Source: Bradyrhizobium neotropicale
GTDB lineage: Bacteria; Pseudomonadota; Alphaproteobacteria; Rhizobiales; Xanthobacteraceae
Reading direction: 5' to 3'
DNA length: 55,765 nucleotides
Assembly (NCBI RefSeq): GCF_001641695.1
Contig: NZ_LSEF01000047.1
Location: forward strand, 38,360 to 94,124
Part shown: positions 44,538 to 53,135 of the stretch, piece after piece
Position numbering within the stretch: position 1 is the stretch's first letter
How the letters are laid out: every line of letters starts with the position of its first letter
The notes under the pieces: model-generated
Database searches by the model: none
What the model was told of the DNA's origin: nothing
What the model saw: only the letters and a program-made list of their open reading frames with translations
Program-made: the position numbers and the translations under genes

Positions 44538-44945
44538 TCAGGCGTGGGCGGCCGCCCTGGTCCGCGCGTCGATCTGGCAGGCCCCGTCCATGTCCGGCGT
44601 GGCGAATGCCCGCAACTCGCAGGTACCGTCCCAGCCCGGCATGTGGTCGAGGTGCAACTGCATGAATTCCTTCGCCATGGCCAAGGCTTCCTCCTTGTCA
44701 CGCAGCTCGAAGATGGCGTAGCCCCCGATCACCTCCTTGGCCTCGACGAAGGGACCGTCGATGACACTGAGCTCGCCGTCGACGATCCGCACCCGCGCGC
44801 CGGTCGAGAGCGGCATCAGGCCGCCATTGTCGATCATTCGACCGGCCTTGATCTCCCGCTCGGATATTTTCTGCATGGCCTCCATCAACGCCGGGGTCGG
44901 GGCAGCCATCGGCTGGCTGGAGGTGACGAAGTACATGAAGCGCAT
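44538..44945 (-). CDS. DGPF (YCII-related) domain protein, partner of the ECF42 sigma factor
   Basis: A 135-residue cytoplasmic protein beginning MRFMYFVTSSQP, with the signature VIDGPFVEAKEVIGGYAIFE. DGPF/YCII proteins have a ferredoxin-like fold and unknown biochemical role; they accompany ECF42 sigma factors and are their main targets. AAGGGAG before the ATG sets the start. A sequence fitting the ECF42 promoter consensus is 61 bp upstream. It is first of a two-gene operon with the sigma factor. Confidence 0.92.
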   Translation of the reverse strand: MRFMYFVTSSQPMAAPTPALMEAMQKISEREIKAGRMIDNGGLMPLSTGARVRIVDGELSVIDGPFVEAKEVIGGYAIFELRDKEEALAMAKEFMQLHLDHMPGWDGTCELRAFATPDMDGACQIDARTRAAAHA

Positions 44946-45006
44946 GAAAAACTCCCTTGGCACGAGCAGCAGCCGCTCCGGCCGCAAACCGGCTCGCTAT
45001 GGATGT

Positions 45007-45033
45007 GACGATCGAACTCCGGCCGAATCGACA
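45007..45033 (-). promoter_or_regulatory. Candidate ECF42 autoregulated promoter
   Basis: On the minus strand TGTCGA, 17 bases, CGTC. From memory, the published ECF42 consensus is TGTCGA at -35 and CGA/TC at -10, so both elements match. The -10 lies 61 bases before the DGPF start codon, directly upstream of the operon that encodes the sigma factor. Confidence 0.6.
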
Positions 45034-45047
45034 TCCGCCGGGAAAAA

Positions 45048-45740
45048 TTATTGACGCAGCATGATCAGGGGATCGGCGGTGTCGGGGACGCGGCGCCATT
45101 GCGCGTTGTCATCGGCCTCGAACTGCCAGGTCTCGCCGGCCTTCGACATCAGGATGATCTGGCCGCGCTCGAGCCGCCATTGCGTCGGATTGAACTGCGC
45201 GATGGCGGGATCGCATTTCGGCTTGAGGAAGACCTGGAAATTATCCGGGCCCGCTTCGGTGTTGGTCAGCGTCAGGCCGCAAACCGGCTGGCCGTTGCCA
45301 CGCACCATGGCCCAGTCGCCGATCATCTGGTCCATCGACTTGGCCATCGAGCGGGCTGCGGCGAGGTCTTGCAGGATGTAGACGCCCTCGCCCTGCCGCA
45401 GGCCTTCGAAGATCCCGGCCTCGACCTCGGTGAAGTCGATCACGGCTTCCCCGGTCGCATCCTGCAAGCGAACGATATCGAGGCCCTTGACGCTCCAGGC
45501 GACGATGTCCTTGGTGAACGGCAGCGCGGTCCTGCAGGCCGGCTCCAGCTCGAGCTTGAAGCCGTGACCAGCGGCATCGCCCTTGAGCGTGACGACGCAG
45601 GTCTTGCTGCGCTCGGTGGTCGAGAGCTCCCACTGCCCGACCATGTCTTTCTTCAGGGTCGTCGCATCCTGCGCCCGCGCAGGGCTCATCGCGGCGATAC
45701 ATGCCGCGATGGCCAATGCAACGACCCGAAGAGCTGTCAT
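45048..45740 (-). CDS. Periplasmic protein with two AprI/Inh-type inhibitor domains
   Basis: A 230-residue protein with a signal peptide (ALAIAACIAAMSPARAQ) and two similar domains, each with a G-x-W strand and a cysteine pair: VGQWELSTTERSKTC...C at about 34-70 and IGDWAMVRGNGQPVC...C at about 140-175. AprI/Inh proteins are small beta-barrel inhibitors of secreted metalloproteases. Tandem domains are unusual for the classical 120-residue inhibitors. It is the last gene of the ABC/dehydrogenase operon and overlaps the dehydrogenase by 1 bp; no metalloprotease gene is nearby. Confidence 0.82.
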   Translation of the reverse strand: MTALRVVALAIAACIAAMSPARAQDATTLKKDMVGQWELSTTERSKTCVVTLKGDAAGHGFKLELEPACRTALPFTKDIVAWSVKGLDIVRLQDATGEAVIDFTEVEAGIFEGLRQGEGVYILQDLAAARSMAKSMDQMIGDWAMVRGNGQPVCGLTLTNTEAGPDNFQVFLKPKCDPAIAQFNPTQWRLERGQIILMSKAGETWQFEADDNAQWRRVPDTADPLIMLRQ

Positions 45741-46729
45741 CAGCGGCCCTTCGTCGGAGTTTCCGCCACCGGCGTCAACGGCGCCTTGCCGGCAAACCAG
45801 GTCTTGAGATTGTCGACCACGAGCTGGTCCATCGCATTGCGCGTGACCACCGACGCCGAGCCGATATGCGGCAGCAGCACGACGTTCTGCATCGCCTTGA
45901 GCTCGTCGGGCACGTTCGGCTCGGCCGCGAACACGTCGAGGCCGGCGGCGAGGATGGTGCCGGACTTCAGCGCCTGGACCAGAGCCGGCTCGTCGACCAC
46001 CGAGCCGCGCGCGACGTTGACCAGCACGCCGCGCGGCCCGAGCGCCTTCAGCACCTCGGCATTGATCATCTTGTTGGTGCTGGCGCCGCCGGGCACGATG
46101 ACCATCAGCGTGTCCACAGCCTTCGCCATCTCGATCAGGTCGGGATAGTGCTTGTAGGAGACGTCTTTTGCCGGATTGCGCGAATGATAGACCACCGGCA
46201 CCAGCGAGGCATCGAGCCGGCGCGCAATGGCCTGGCCGATCCGCCCCATGCCGACGATGCCGACCTTACGGTCGCGCAGCGAACCGACGCTGAGGGGATA
46301 ATTCTGCGTCTGCCACAGGCCGGAGCGCACGTAGCGGTCGGCCTTGATGAACTCACGCAAGGTCGCGAGCAGAAGGCCCATCGCGACGTCGGCGACTTCT
46401 TCCGTCAGCACGTCCGGCGTGTTGGTCACGATGACGTTGTGCTCGCGCGCATAGGCCGTATCGATGTGGTCATAACCGACACCGAAGCTCGCCACCATCT
46501 CCAGCTTCGGGAAGTGCGACAGCGAATCCTTGTCGGCACGCACGGTGTGATAGGTCACCGCGACGCCGCGGATCTTTTCGCGAACCGCCGGCGTCAGCCG
46601 TTCCAGATCGGCCCGCGTCTCGGCCTTGTGCACGACGAAATGATCGGAAAAACCGTTGTCGAGGATCGGCCGCACCGGCCCATAGATCAGGAGGTCGATC
46701 TTTTCGGACGAAATCGAACCGGTCGTCAT
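45740..46729 (-). CDS. D-isomer 2-hydroxyacid dehydrogenase (glyoxylate/hydroxypyruvate reductase-like)
   Basis: A 329-residue NAD(P)-dependent enzyme. Motifs: VGIVGMGRIGQAIARRL (dinucleotide binding), VARGSVVDE (catalytic Arg), an acidic residue in AAEPNVP (catalytic Glu), and LLPHIGSAS (catalytic His). Substrates of the group include glyoxylate and hydroxypyruvate, but assignment needs assay. It overlaps its neighbours by one base on each side, so it is translated together with the ABC transporter and the Inh protein and may act on the imported compound. Confidence 0.92.
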   Translation of the reverse strand: MTTGSISSEKIDLLIYGPVRPILDNGFSDHFVVHKAETRADLERLTPAVREKIRGVAVTYHTVRADKDSLSHFPKLEMVASFGVGYDHIDTAYAREHNVIVTNTPDVLTEEVADVAMGLLLATLREFIKADRYVRSGLWQTQNYPLSVGSLRDRKVGIVGMGRIGQAIARRLDASLVPVVYHSRNPAKDVSYKHYPDLIEMAKAVDTLMVIVPGGASTNKMINAEVLKALGPRGVLVNVARGSVVDEPALVQALKSGTILAAGLDVFAAEPNVPDELKAMQNVVLLPHIGSASVVTRNAMDQLVVDNLKTWFAGKAPLTPVAETPTKGR

Positions 46730-47547
46730 CAGCTTTCCTTTCCAAGCGCGCTTTCATGCCAGCGCCGTAAAACGAGGTGCGAAATTAGCGCCAGCAACCC
46801 ATAAATGACAATCCCGGCAAGCGACAGCAAAAGCAGCGCTGCGAACATGCGGGGTATGTTGAGACGGTAGCCGGATTCGGCGATCCGGTAGGCGAGCCCG
46901 GACCCTGCCCCGGCGGTGCCCGCCGCAATTTCGGCCACGACGGCGCCGATCAGCGACAGTCCGCCGGCGATGCGTAGACCGCCGAGGATATAGGGCAGCG
47001 CCGATGGCAGTTTCAGAAACCGCAGGGTCTGCGGCCCGGATGCCTCATAGAGCTGGAACAAGCCGGCAAGGTTGCGATCGACCGAGTTCAGCCCCAGCGT
47101 GGTGTTCGACAGCACCGGGAAGAAGGCGACAATGAAGGCGCAGACGACGACCGCGGTCTGCTGCTCCAGATAGATCAGGAGCAGCGGCGCAATCGCGATC
47201 ACCGGCGTGACCTGGAGCACGACGGCGTAGGGGAACAGCGAATATTCAACCCATTTCGACTGGTTGAACAACAGCGCCAGCGCAATGCCGCCGATGCTCG
47301 CCGCCACAAAACCTTCAAGCGTGGTGAGCAGCGTGGTGGCGAGCGATTGTGACAGCACCGCCCAATCGTTGATCAGCGTCAGGAAGATGGCCGACGGTGC
47401 CGGCAGTACGTAAGGCGGGACCTCCTTGACGCGAACCACAAGTTCCCAGGCAGCCAAGCCCGCGGCAAAGACGATGATGGGAAGTACAAAGCGGACCGCG
47501 CGCTGCGCGGCCGACGGCTTTGCGGGGGCGGAGGACTGCGCGCTCAT
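46729..47547 (-). CDS. NitT/TauT-type ABC transporter permease
   Basis: A 272-residue inner-membrane permease with about six helices, opening with YVLPAPSAIFLTL, and an EAA loop near LYEASGPQTLRFLKLPSALPYILGGLRI. It overlaps the ATPase gene by 4 bp (ATGA). Family members carry nitrate, sulfonates, pyrimidines or thiamin precursors. Confidence 0.92.
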   Translation of the reverse strand: MSAQSSAPAKPSAAQRAVRFVLPIIVFAAGLAAWELVVRVKEVPPYVLPAPSAIFLTLINDWAVLSQSLATTLLTTLEGFVAASIGGIALALLFNQSKWVEYSLFPYAVVLQVTPVIAIAPLLLIYLEQQTAVVVCAFIVAFFPVLSNTTLGLNSVDRNLAGLFQLYEASGPQTLRFLKLPSALPYILGGLRIAGGLSLIGAVVAEIAAGTAGAGSGLAYRIAESGYRLNIPRMFAALLLLSLAGIVIYGLLALISHLVLRRWHESALGKES

Positions 47548-48359
47548 AGCATCGACTGTCCCGAATAGGACGGCGCAAGCGCCGCCGACACCTTGCGGCA
47601 ATAGTCGGCATAAGCCGATGAGGTGCGGAATTCCTCGCCGCGCGGTTCGACCGTCTCGATGCGGATGTCGGCCTGGATGCGACCGGGCCGCGCCGTCATC
47701 ACCACGACGCGCTGGGACAAATAGACGGACTCGAACACCGAATGGGTGACGAAGATGACGGTCTTGCCCAGGCCCCGCCACAGCGCGAGCAAATCGTTGT
47801 TGAGGCGGAAGCGCGTGATCTCGTCGAGCGCGGCAAAAGGCTCGTCCATCAGGAGAATGTCGGGATCGGTGACCAGCGCGCGCGCCAGCGACACCCGCAT
47901 CTTCATGCCGCCGGAGAGTTCGCGCGGAAAGGCATCAGTGAATTCGGCAAGCCCGACGCTTGCGAGCGCCTCATCGACACGGGCGCGGGCCTCGGCCTTC
48001 GGCACGCGCGCGAGCTTCAGCGGCAGGCGTACGTTTTCGCGCACGCTGGTCCAGGGCATCAGGGTCGGCTCCTGGAACACGAAGCCGATGCCGTGGCCCG
48101 GCTGCGCCGCGCCCTCATGGCGCGACACCCGCACCGTGCCGGACGAGGGCGCACCTAACCCCGCGATCAGGCGCAGCGCGGTGGACTTGCCGCAGCCGGA
48201 CGGTCCGAGCAGCGAGATGAACTCGCCCTTGCGCACGGCGAGATCGAACGGGCCGAGCGCCATGACGCCGTTGTCGTAGGTCTTCGTCACGTCGCGCAGG
48301 CTGACGGCCAGCGCCGTCAGGCCGGCCTCGACCCCGGACGAAATTTTGACGTCTGACAT
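47544..48359 (-). CDS. NitT/TauT-type ABC transporter ATPase
   Basis: A 271-residue ATPase with Walker A LGPSGCGKST, Q-loop VFQEPTLMPW, signature ELSGGMKMRVSLARAL, Walker B ILLMDEP and switch THSVFE. The start ATG lies 10 bases after the substrate-binding protein stop. Together with its permease it forms the transporter of this operon. Confidence 0.93.
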   Translation of the reverse strand: MSDVKISSGVEAGLTALAVSLRDVTKTYDNGVMALGPFDLAVRKGEFISLLGPSGCGKSTALRLIAGLGAPSSGTVRVSRHEGAAQPGHGIGFVFQEPTLMPWTSVRENVRLPLKLARVPKAEARARVDEALASVGLAEFTDAFPRELSGGMKMRVSLARALVTDPDILLMDEPFAALDEITRFRLNNDLLALWRGLGKTVIFVTHSVFESVYLSQRVVVMTARPGRIQADIRIETVEPRGEEFRTSSAYADYCRKVSAALAPSYSGQSML

Positions 48360-48369
48360 GGACCTTGCG

Positions 48370-49392
48370 TTACGGCTTGGCGGGGCGCAACTCGACGCCG
48401 ACGCCCTTGTTGACGAAGCGCAGCGTATATGACTTGCGATAGTCGATATCGCGCTTCACGACGCCGGCCTTGACCATCTTGTCGAAGAACGAGGTGTAGC
48501 GCTCGTCGCTCATTGCGCCGATCCCGTTCTTCAGGGAGTCGCCGGAGTCGACGATGCCGTACTCCTTCATCTTGGCGACGGAATAGGCGAGCAGCTCGTC
48601 GGTCATCTCCGGATTGAGCTTCTTGATCATGGCATTGCCGGCGGAGTTGTCGCCGTAGATGTAATTGTTCCAGCCGACGATGGAGGCATCGACGAAGCGC
48701 TGCACCAGATCGGGCTTCTTCTCGACCATGTCGCGGCGAGTCTCGATCAGGGTCGAATAGGTGTTGAAGCCGTAATCGGCGAGCAGGAGCACGTTGGGCT
48801 TGAAGCCGGCCGCCTTCTCCACCGCGAAGGGCTCGGACGTCACGTAGCCCTGCATCGCGCTCTTGGGGTTCGCGATGAAGGGCTGCGGATTGAAATTATA
48901 GGGGCGGACGTTCTTCTCGCTGAAGCCGTATTCGGATTTCAGCCACTGGAAGTAGCTGGTCATGCCCTCCTTGGAGACGAACAGCGTCAGCGGCTTGAGG
49001 TCCTCGATCTTTGCGACCTTCGCATCCGGATGCGTCAGCATCACCTGCGGATCCTTCTGGAAGATCGCGGCGATCGTGACCACCGGAACGTTGTTGGTGA
49101 TCGCATCGAACGACATCAGCGTGTTCGCAGCCATGAAGAAATCGATCTTGCCGGCGATCAGCAGCATCCGGTTGTTCTCGTTGGGCCCGCCGGGAACGAT
49201 GGTGACGTCGAGGCCGTAGCGCTTGTAGGTGCCGTCGGCGACCGCCTGGAAGAAGCCGCCATGCTCGGCCTCGGCGACCCAGTTGGTGCCGAAGGTGACC
49301 TTGTCCAGGGTCTCGGCGCGCGCCGGGAGAAGCGACGCGAAAGCGGCCAGCAAGCCCGCCGTTAACGCTCGCCGCAGATGAGAGGGGGTCAT
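48370..49392 (-). CDS. NMT1/THI5-like ABC substrate-binding protein
   Basis: A 340-residue periplasmic protein with a signal peptide (LTAGLLAAFASLLPARA) and the NMT1 fold: TLDKVTFGTNWVAEAEHGGFFQAVADGTYKRYGLDVTIVPGG, AGKIDFFMAAN, then NPKSAMQGYVTSEPF. This start resembles proteins for pyrimidine/thiamin precursors and riboflavin-related compounds (ThiY/RibY-like), so a small heterocycle is a reasonable guess. GGAGTG precedes the ATG. First gene of the five-gene operon. Confidence 0.9.
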   Translation of the reverse strand: MTPSHLRRALTAGLLAAFASLLPARAETLDKVTFGTNWVAEAEHGGFFQAVADGTYKRYGLDVTIVPGGPNENNRMLLIAGKIDFFMAANTLMSFDAITNNVPVVTIAAIFQKDPQVMLTHPDAKVAKIEDLKPLTLFVSKEGMTSYFQWLKSEYGFSEKNVRPYNFNPQPFIANPKSAMQGYVTSEPFAVEKAAGFKPNVLLLADYGFNTYSTLIETRRDMVEKKPDLVQRFVDASIVGWNNYIYGDNSAGNAMIKKLNPEMTDELLAYSVAKMKEYGIVDSGDSLKNGIGAMSDERYTSFFDKMVKAGVVKRDIDYRKSYTLRFVNKGVGVELRPAKP

Positions 49393-49543
49393 AATGGCAC
49401 TCCGTCGATCGCTTCTAGCCGATGCCAAACCAACGCGATAAAACCGCAAGAAGTTCGGGGACGCGAGCCGGCCCGGCCCGCGTCCCCTGATAACACCAAA
49501 CTACGTGACAAATTCGCGCAAAGAAACCTCCAAAGAAAACGCT

Positions 49544-50350
49544 ATGACGCCTTCCCGCAACTGGACCGAAATCTCCTGGGCAGACGCCAGCCCAGCGGAG
49601 GTTGCCCGCTGGATCGCGGTGCTGCCGCTGGCGGCGACGGAGCAGCACGGCCCGCATCTGCCGTTTGAGACCGACGTCCTGATCGCGGACGCTTATCTGG
49701 CGCGCGTGCGGGAGCTGTTGCCCGCGAATATCCCGGCGACTTTCCTGCCCGTTCAACCGGTCGGAATTTCCACCGAACATATCGACTATCCGGGCACGTT
49801 GACGCTGCCGACCGACGTTGCGCTCAAGGCCTGGACCGGACTTGGCGAAGACGTCGCGCGGCGCGGCGTGAAGAAGCTCGTCATCATCACCAGCCATGGC
49901 GGCAACAGCGCGGCAATGATGCTGGTGGCGCAGGATCTTCGCGCACATCAGAAGCTGTTCGTGGTGACGACATCGTGGTCGCGGCTATCAGGCGCGGACA
50001 CGTTGTTCCCGGCCGAGGAAGTACGCCACGGCATCCATGGCGGCGCGGTCGAGACCTCGATCATGCTGGCGCGCTATCCCGATCAAGTGCGCATGAATGC
50101 GATCGCGGATTTTCCCGCGAGCAGCATCGCGATGGAAAAGCAGTATCGCTGGCTGTCGACGCAGCGCCCCGCGCCGTTCGCCTGGCAGGCGCAAGACCTC
50201 AACACGAGTGGTGCCGTCGGCAACGCGACGCTGGCTTCGCGCGAGAAGGGCGAACGGCTTGTCGACCAGGGCGCGCGCGCCTTCTGCGAACTGCTGGCCG
50301 AGGTCGATAACTTCGACGTGAGCAGGCTCGCCAAGGGCCCGCTCGGCTAG
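49544..50350 (+). CDS. Creatininase-family metallo-hydrolase
   Basis: A 268-residue enzyme with the creatininase metal motifs: ATEQHGPHLPFETD (Glu, His and Asp ligands), TSHGGN (His) and HGGAVETS (Glu). The family hydrolyses cyclic or linear amides: creatinine, formamidopyrimidines in riboflavin pathways, or the MftA peptide in mycofactocin systems. The divergent promoter (151 bp) shared with the ABC operon suggests it works on the imported compound. The internal ATG is chosen; an upstream GTG would add 13 polar residues. Confidence 0.9.
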   Translation: MTPSRNWTEISWADASPAEVARWIAVLPLAATEQHGPHLPFETDVLIADAYLARVRELLPANIPATFLPVQPVGISTEHIDYPGTLTLPTDVALKAWTGLGEDVARRGVKKLVIITSHGGNSAAMMLVAQDLRAHQKLFVVTTSWSRLSGADTLFPAEEVRHGIHGGAVETSIMLARYPDQVRMNAIADFPASSIAMEKQYRWLSTQRPAPFAWQAQDLNTSGAVGNATLASREKGERLVDQGARAFCELLAEVDNFDVSRLAKGPLG

Positions 50351-50489
50351 CCTTCATCGTTCTGGAATCATTGAGAAAAGCACCGGCTTCGGCGACTGCG
50401 TCTGGCGATTTCGAACCGGACGCGAAGAGCCTCCGTCCAATTGGGCACGCGGGCCACAACGGACCGCCTCAACCCGGATGGAGTTTCAC

Positions 50490-50753
50490 ATGTCGATCAA
50501 GACCAGGATTGCCACTGTTGTTCTCACTGCCCTCGCCCTCACCGGCAGCATCGTGTCCACGACGTCGCAGGCCGAAGCGAGGCCGCTCGGCTGGGGCTGG
50601 GGTGTGGGCGCCGGCATCGCCACCGCCGCCGTCGTCGGCACCGCAATCGCCGCCAGCAGCGACCCCTATTACTACGGCTATCACCGCTGCGGCTGGGTCG
50701 CCCAGTACAACGCCTACGGCCAGTACGTCGGCCGCGTTCGTACCTGCTACTGA
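50490..50753 (+). CDS. Small secreted hypothetical protein
   Basis: An 87-residue protein with a signal peptide (SIKTRIATVVLTALALTGSIVSTTSQAEA) and a Gly/Ala-rich segment (GWGWGVGAGIATAAVVGTAIAASSDPYYYGY), then a cysteine-, tyrosine- and arginine-rich tail (RCGWVAQYNAYGQYVGRVRTCY). Such proteins are abundant in bradyrhizobia. GGAG 7 bases before the ATG sets the start. Followed by a terminator. Confidence 0.8.
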   Translation: MSIKTRIATVVLTALALTGSIVSTTSQAEARPLGWGWGVGAGIATAAVVGTAIAASSDPYYYGYHRCGWVAQYNAYGQYVGRVRTCY

Positions 50754-50829
50754 TTTGAGGACCTGAGGCCGATCTTAAGTGGATCCTGCGTCCGACACGG
50801 GCGCCTCATCCACCCCGTGTCGTGCCCCC

Positions 50830-50859
50830 GACCCGCCCGGTTGTCCCCCCGGGCGGGTC
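50830..50859 (+). terminator. Rho-independent terminator
   Basis: GACCCGCCCGG and CCGGGCGGGTC arms of 11 bp with a C-rich loop, followed by ATCCATTTTC. It closes the small secreted gene 77 bp upstream and isolates the porin operon. Confidence 0.7.
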
Positions 50860-50942
50860 ATCCATTTTCGGGCCCGGAGTTTGTTGCAGCGCTGTCACAC
50901 AAGGATGCGAACCATCGTCTGTGGCAATCCCTATCAGTTGCT

Positions 50943-50961
50943 ATTGCGAATTACTCGCAAT
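50943..50961. promoter_or_regulatory. Perfect 7-5-7 inverted repeat, possible Fur-family operator
   Basis: ATTGCGA, five bases, TCGCAAT. The TTGCGAAT-type dyad resembles Fur/Mur-family boxes of Proteobacteria. It lies about 150 bp before the porin start, within the 50754-51112 leader, which has no other gene. The identity of the regulator is inference. Confidence 0.45.
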
Positions 50962-51112
50962 AAGGTCCGCAACAAGCGCAGGGACTTGGGAAGAAATCGC
51001 GCCGAGCCAGGATCATTTGCTCGGTTCGGGTGAACAACCAGAACCTGATGACAGGATGGCCGCGAATCGGCAGGGATGTCCGAGCGGTGGGGCACATTTG
51101 CGTCTGGGGGAC

Positions 51113-53119
51113 GTGCGTTTGACGTTGAGAGGTCACCGACAGCGGGTCTTGGGAACAGCCGCCGCAATCAGCGTGCTGATCCTGCCCGCCACAGGTCTTG
51201 CAGCTGACCTGCCGCTGAAAGCGCGGGCGGCAAGAACTCTCTATGAGTGGACCGGTTTCTATGTCGGCGGCCATTTCGGCTATGGCGATGCGAGCTTCGG
51301 GCCCGGCACCCATCCGCTGCCGGAGCAGGGCGTGTTCCTGCCGCACAGCGCGACCGGACTGAATGGCGGTTATCAGCTCGGCTACAATCGCCAATTCGCC
51401 AACAACGTCGTTCTCGGCATCGAGGCGGATGCCACGTTCCCCGGCCCGCTGGATACGGCGGCGCTGGGCCGGGACCCTCAACCTTTCAACACCACGATCG
51501 ACTATGTCGGCACCGTGCGCGGCCGCATCGGTTACGCGTTCGGCCGCTTGATGCCCTATGTCACCGGCGGCTTCGCCTGGGGGCACACCCATGTCGACAT
51601 CAACGACCCCGGCGGCAGCAACATCGTCGCGCGTTCCGGACACTATCAGGCGGGATGGACGGCCGGACTTGGCCTCGAATACGCCATCAGCGGCAACTGG
51701 ACCGCGAAGGCCGAGTACGAATATGTCGATCTGTCGCGCCACACTTACGATCTGAGCAGATTCGGCTTCAACAATGTCAACGTCGAGCCGCGCATCCACC
51801 TGTTCAAGCTCGGCCTGAACTATCAGTTCGGCGACACGCCGTGGGTGCCGTCCGTCGACGGCAAGACGAAACTGCCCGAATCCAACGACTGGAATGTCCA
51901 CGCGCAAACGACGTTCCTGCCGCAGGGCTATGGGCCGATCCACTCGCCCTATGCAGGTCCGCAAAGCCTTCCCGGCGGCGGCCAGCTGCAAGCGACGTGG
52001 ACGACGACTGCCTTCCTGGGCGCGCGCCTGTGGGACGGCGGCGAGTTCTACTTCAACCCCGAGCTGGCGCAAGGCTTTGGCCTCGCCGGCACGCTCGGCC
52101 TTGGCGGCTTTTCCAACGGCGAAGCGCAGAAGGCCGGCGCGGCATTCCCGAAGATCCGGCCGCAACGCTACTACCTCAAGCAGACCTTCGGCCTCGGCGG
52201 CGAGCAGGAAGAGGTCGCCGACGCGCCGAACCAGCTCGCAGGCAAGCGCGACATCGACCGCGTCACGCTGATCGTCGGCCGTTTTGCCGTCGGCGATTTC
52301 TTCGACGGCAATGCTTACGCCAAGGATCCGCGCGCCGACTTCATGAACTGGGCGATGTGGGCGTCGGCGGCTTACGACTTCCCGGCCGATCTTCCCGGCT
52401 ATACCCGCGGCGCCGTGGTCGAGCTGAACCGCAAGGACTGGGCGATCCGCGCCGGCCTGTTCCAGGTGCCGGCCGCGCCCAACAGCGACGTGCTCACCTT
52501 CAAGACAGGCGGCACGGTGGTCGAGTTCGAAGAACGCCATGCGATCTTCGAGCAGCCCGGCAAACTGCGCGTCGGCGTCTTTGCCAACAGCGGCAACACC
52601 GCCAACTACCGCGACGTGCTGGACCTTGCTGCGGCCAATCCGGCCCTCGACATCAACGACATCGCCACCGCGACCCAGCGCACCCGGCCCAAATACGGCT
52701 TCTACGTCAATCTCGAGCAGCAGATCGTCAAGGACGTCGGACTGTTCGCGCGCGCAAGCTGGAACGACGGCCACAACCAGATCCTGTCCTTCACCGACAT
52801 CGATCGCAGTCTCTCCGGCGGTGTCTCGATCAAGGGCAGCCGCTGGGGACGGCCGGACGACACCGTCGGCATCGGCGGCGCGATCAACGGGCTCTCGCCC
52901 TCGCATCGCGATTTCCTGGCCGCGGGCGGCTTAGGTCTGCTGATCGGCGACGGGCAGCTCAACTATCGCAACGAAAGCATTCTCGAAGCCTACTACGCCT
53001 ATTCGGTGATCAAGAACGTCACCCTGACGGCCGACTATCAGCTCGTCGTCAATCCCGCCTACAATGCCGACCGTGGCCCGGTCTCGATCTTCTCGGGCCG
53101 CCTGCACGCGGAGTTCTAG
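51113..53119 (+). CDS. Outer-membrane protein: Omp25-like barrel fused to an OprB-like porin
   Basis: A 668-residue protein. Signal peptide (VLGTAAAISVLILPATGLAA) at residues 10-31, then ADLPLK and an 8-strand Omp25/OmpA-type barrel at about 40-240 (WTGFYVGGHFGYGDASF, TGGFAWGHTHVD, FKLGLNYQFGD). From about 260 the sequence changes to an OprB/carbohydrate-porin-like barrel (AQTTFLPQGYGPIHSPYAG, FYFNPELAQGFG, RAGLFQVPAAP, YYAYSVIKNVTLTADYQLVVNPAYN) ending in Phe. Two barrels in one chain are uncommon, though seen in bradyrhizobia. The GTG start has GGGGGA upstream; an ATG at 51056 is an alternative. The permease begins 16 bp downstream. Confidence 0.85.
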   Translation: MRLTLRGHRQRVLGTAAAISVLILPATGLAADLPLKARAARTLYEWTGFYVGGHFGYGDASFGPGTHPLPEQGVFLPHSATGLNGGYQLGYNRQFANNVVLGIEADATFPGPLDTAALGRDPQPFNTTIDYVGTVRGRIGYAFGRLMPYVTGGFAWGHTHVDINDPGGSNIVARSGHYQAGWTAGLGLEYAISGNWTAKAEYEYVDLSRHTYDLSRFGFNNVNVEPRIHLFKLGLNYQFGDTPWVPSVDGKTKLPESNDWNVHAQTTFLPQGYGPIHSPYAGPQSLPGGGQLQATWTTTAFLGARLWDGGEFYFNPELAQGFGLAGTLGLGGFSNGEAQKAGAAFPKIRPQRYYLKQTFGLGGEQEEVADAPNQLAGKRDIDRVTLIVGRFAVGDFFDGNAYAKDPRADFMNWAMWASAAYDFPADLPGYTRGAVVELNRKDWAIRAGLFQVPAAPNSDVLTFKTGGTVVEFEERHAIFEQPGKLRVGVFANSGNTANYRDVLDLAAANPALDINDIATATQRTRPKYGFYVNLEQQIVKDVGLFARASWNDGHNQILSFTDIDRSLSGGVSIKGSRWGRPDDTVGIGGAINGLSPSHRDFLAAGGLGLLIGDGQLNYRNESILEAYYAYSVIKNVTLTADYQLVVNPAYNADRGPVSIFSGRLHAEF

Positions 53120-53135
53120 CCCAGGGACGGGCCGT

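Noticed and set aside
50951..52906. 651-codon open frame antisense to the porin
   Set aside because: Antisense shadow; the plus strand encodes a complete signal peptide and barrels.
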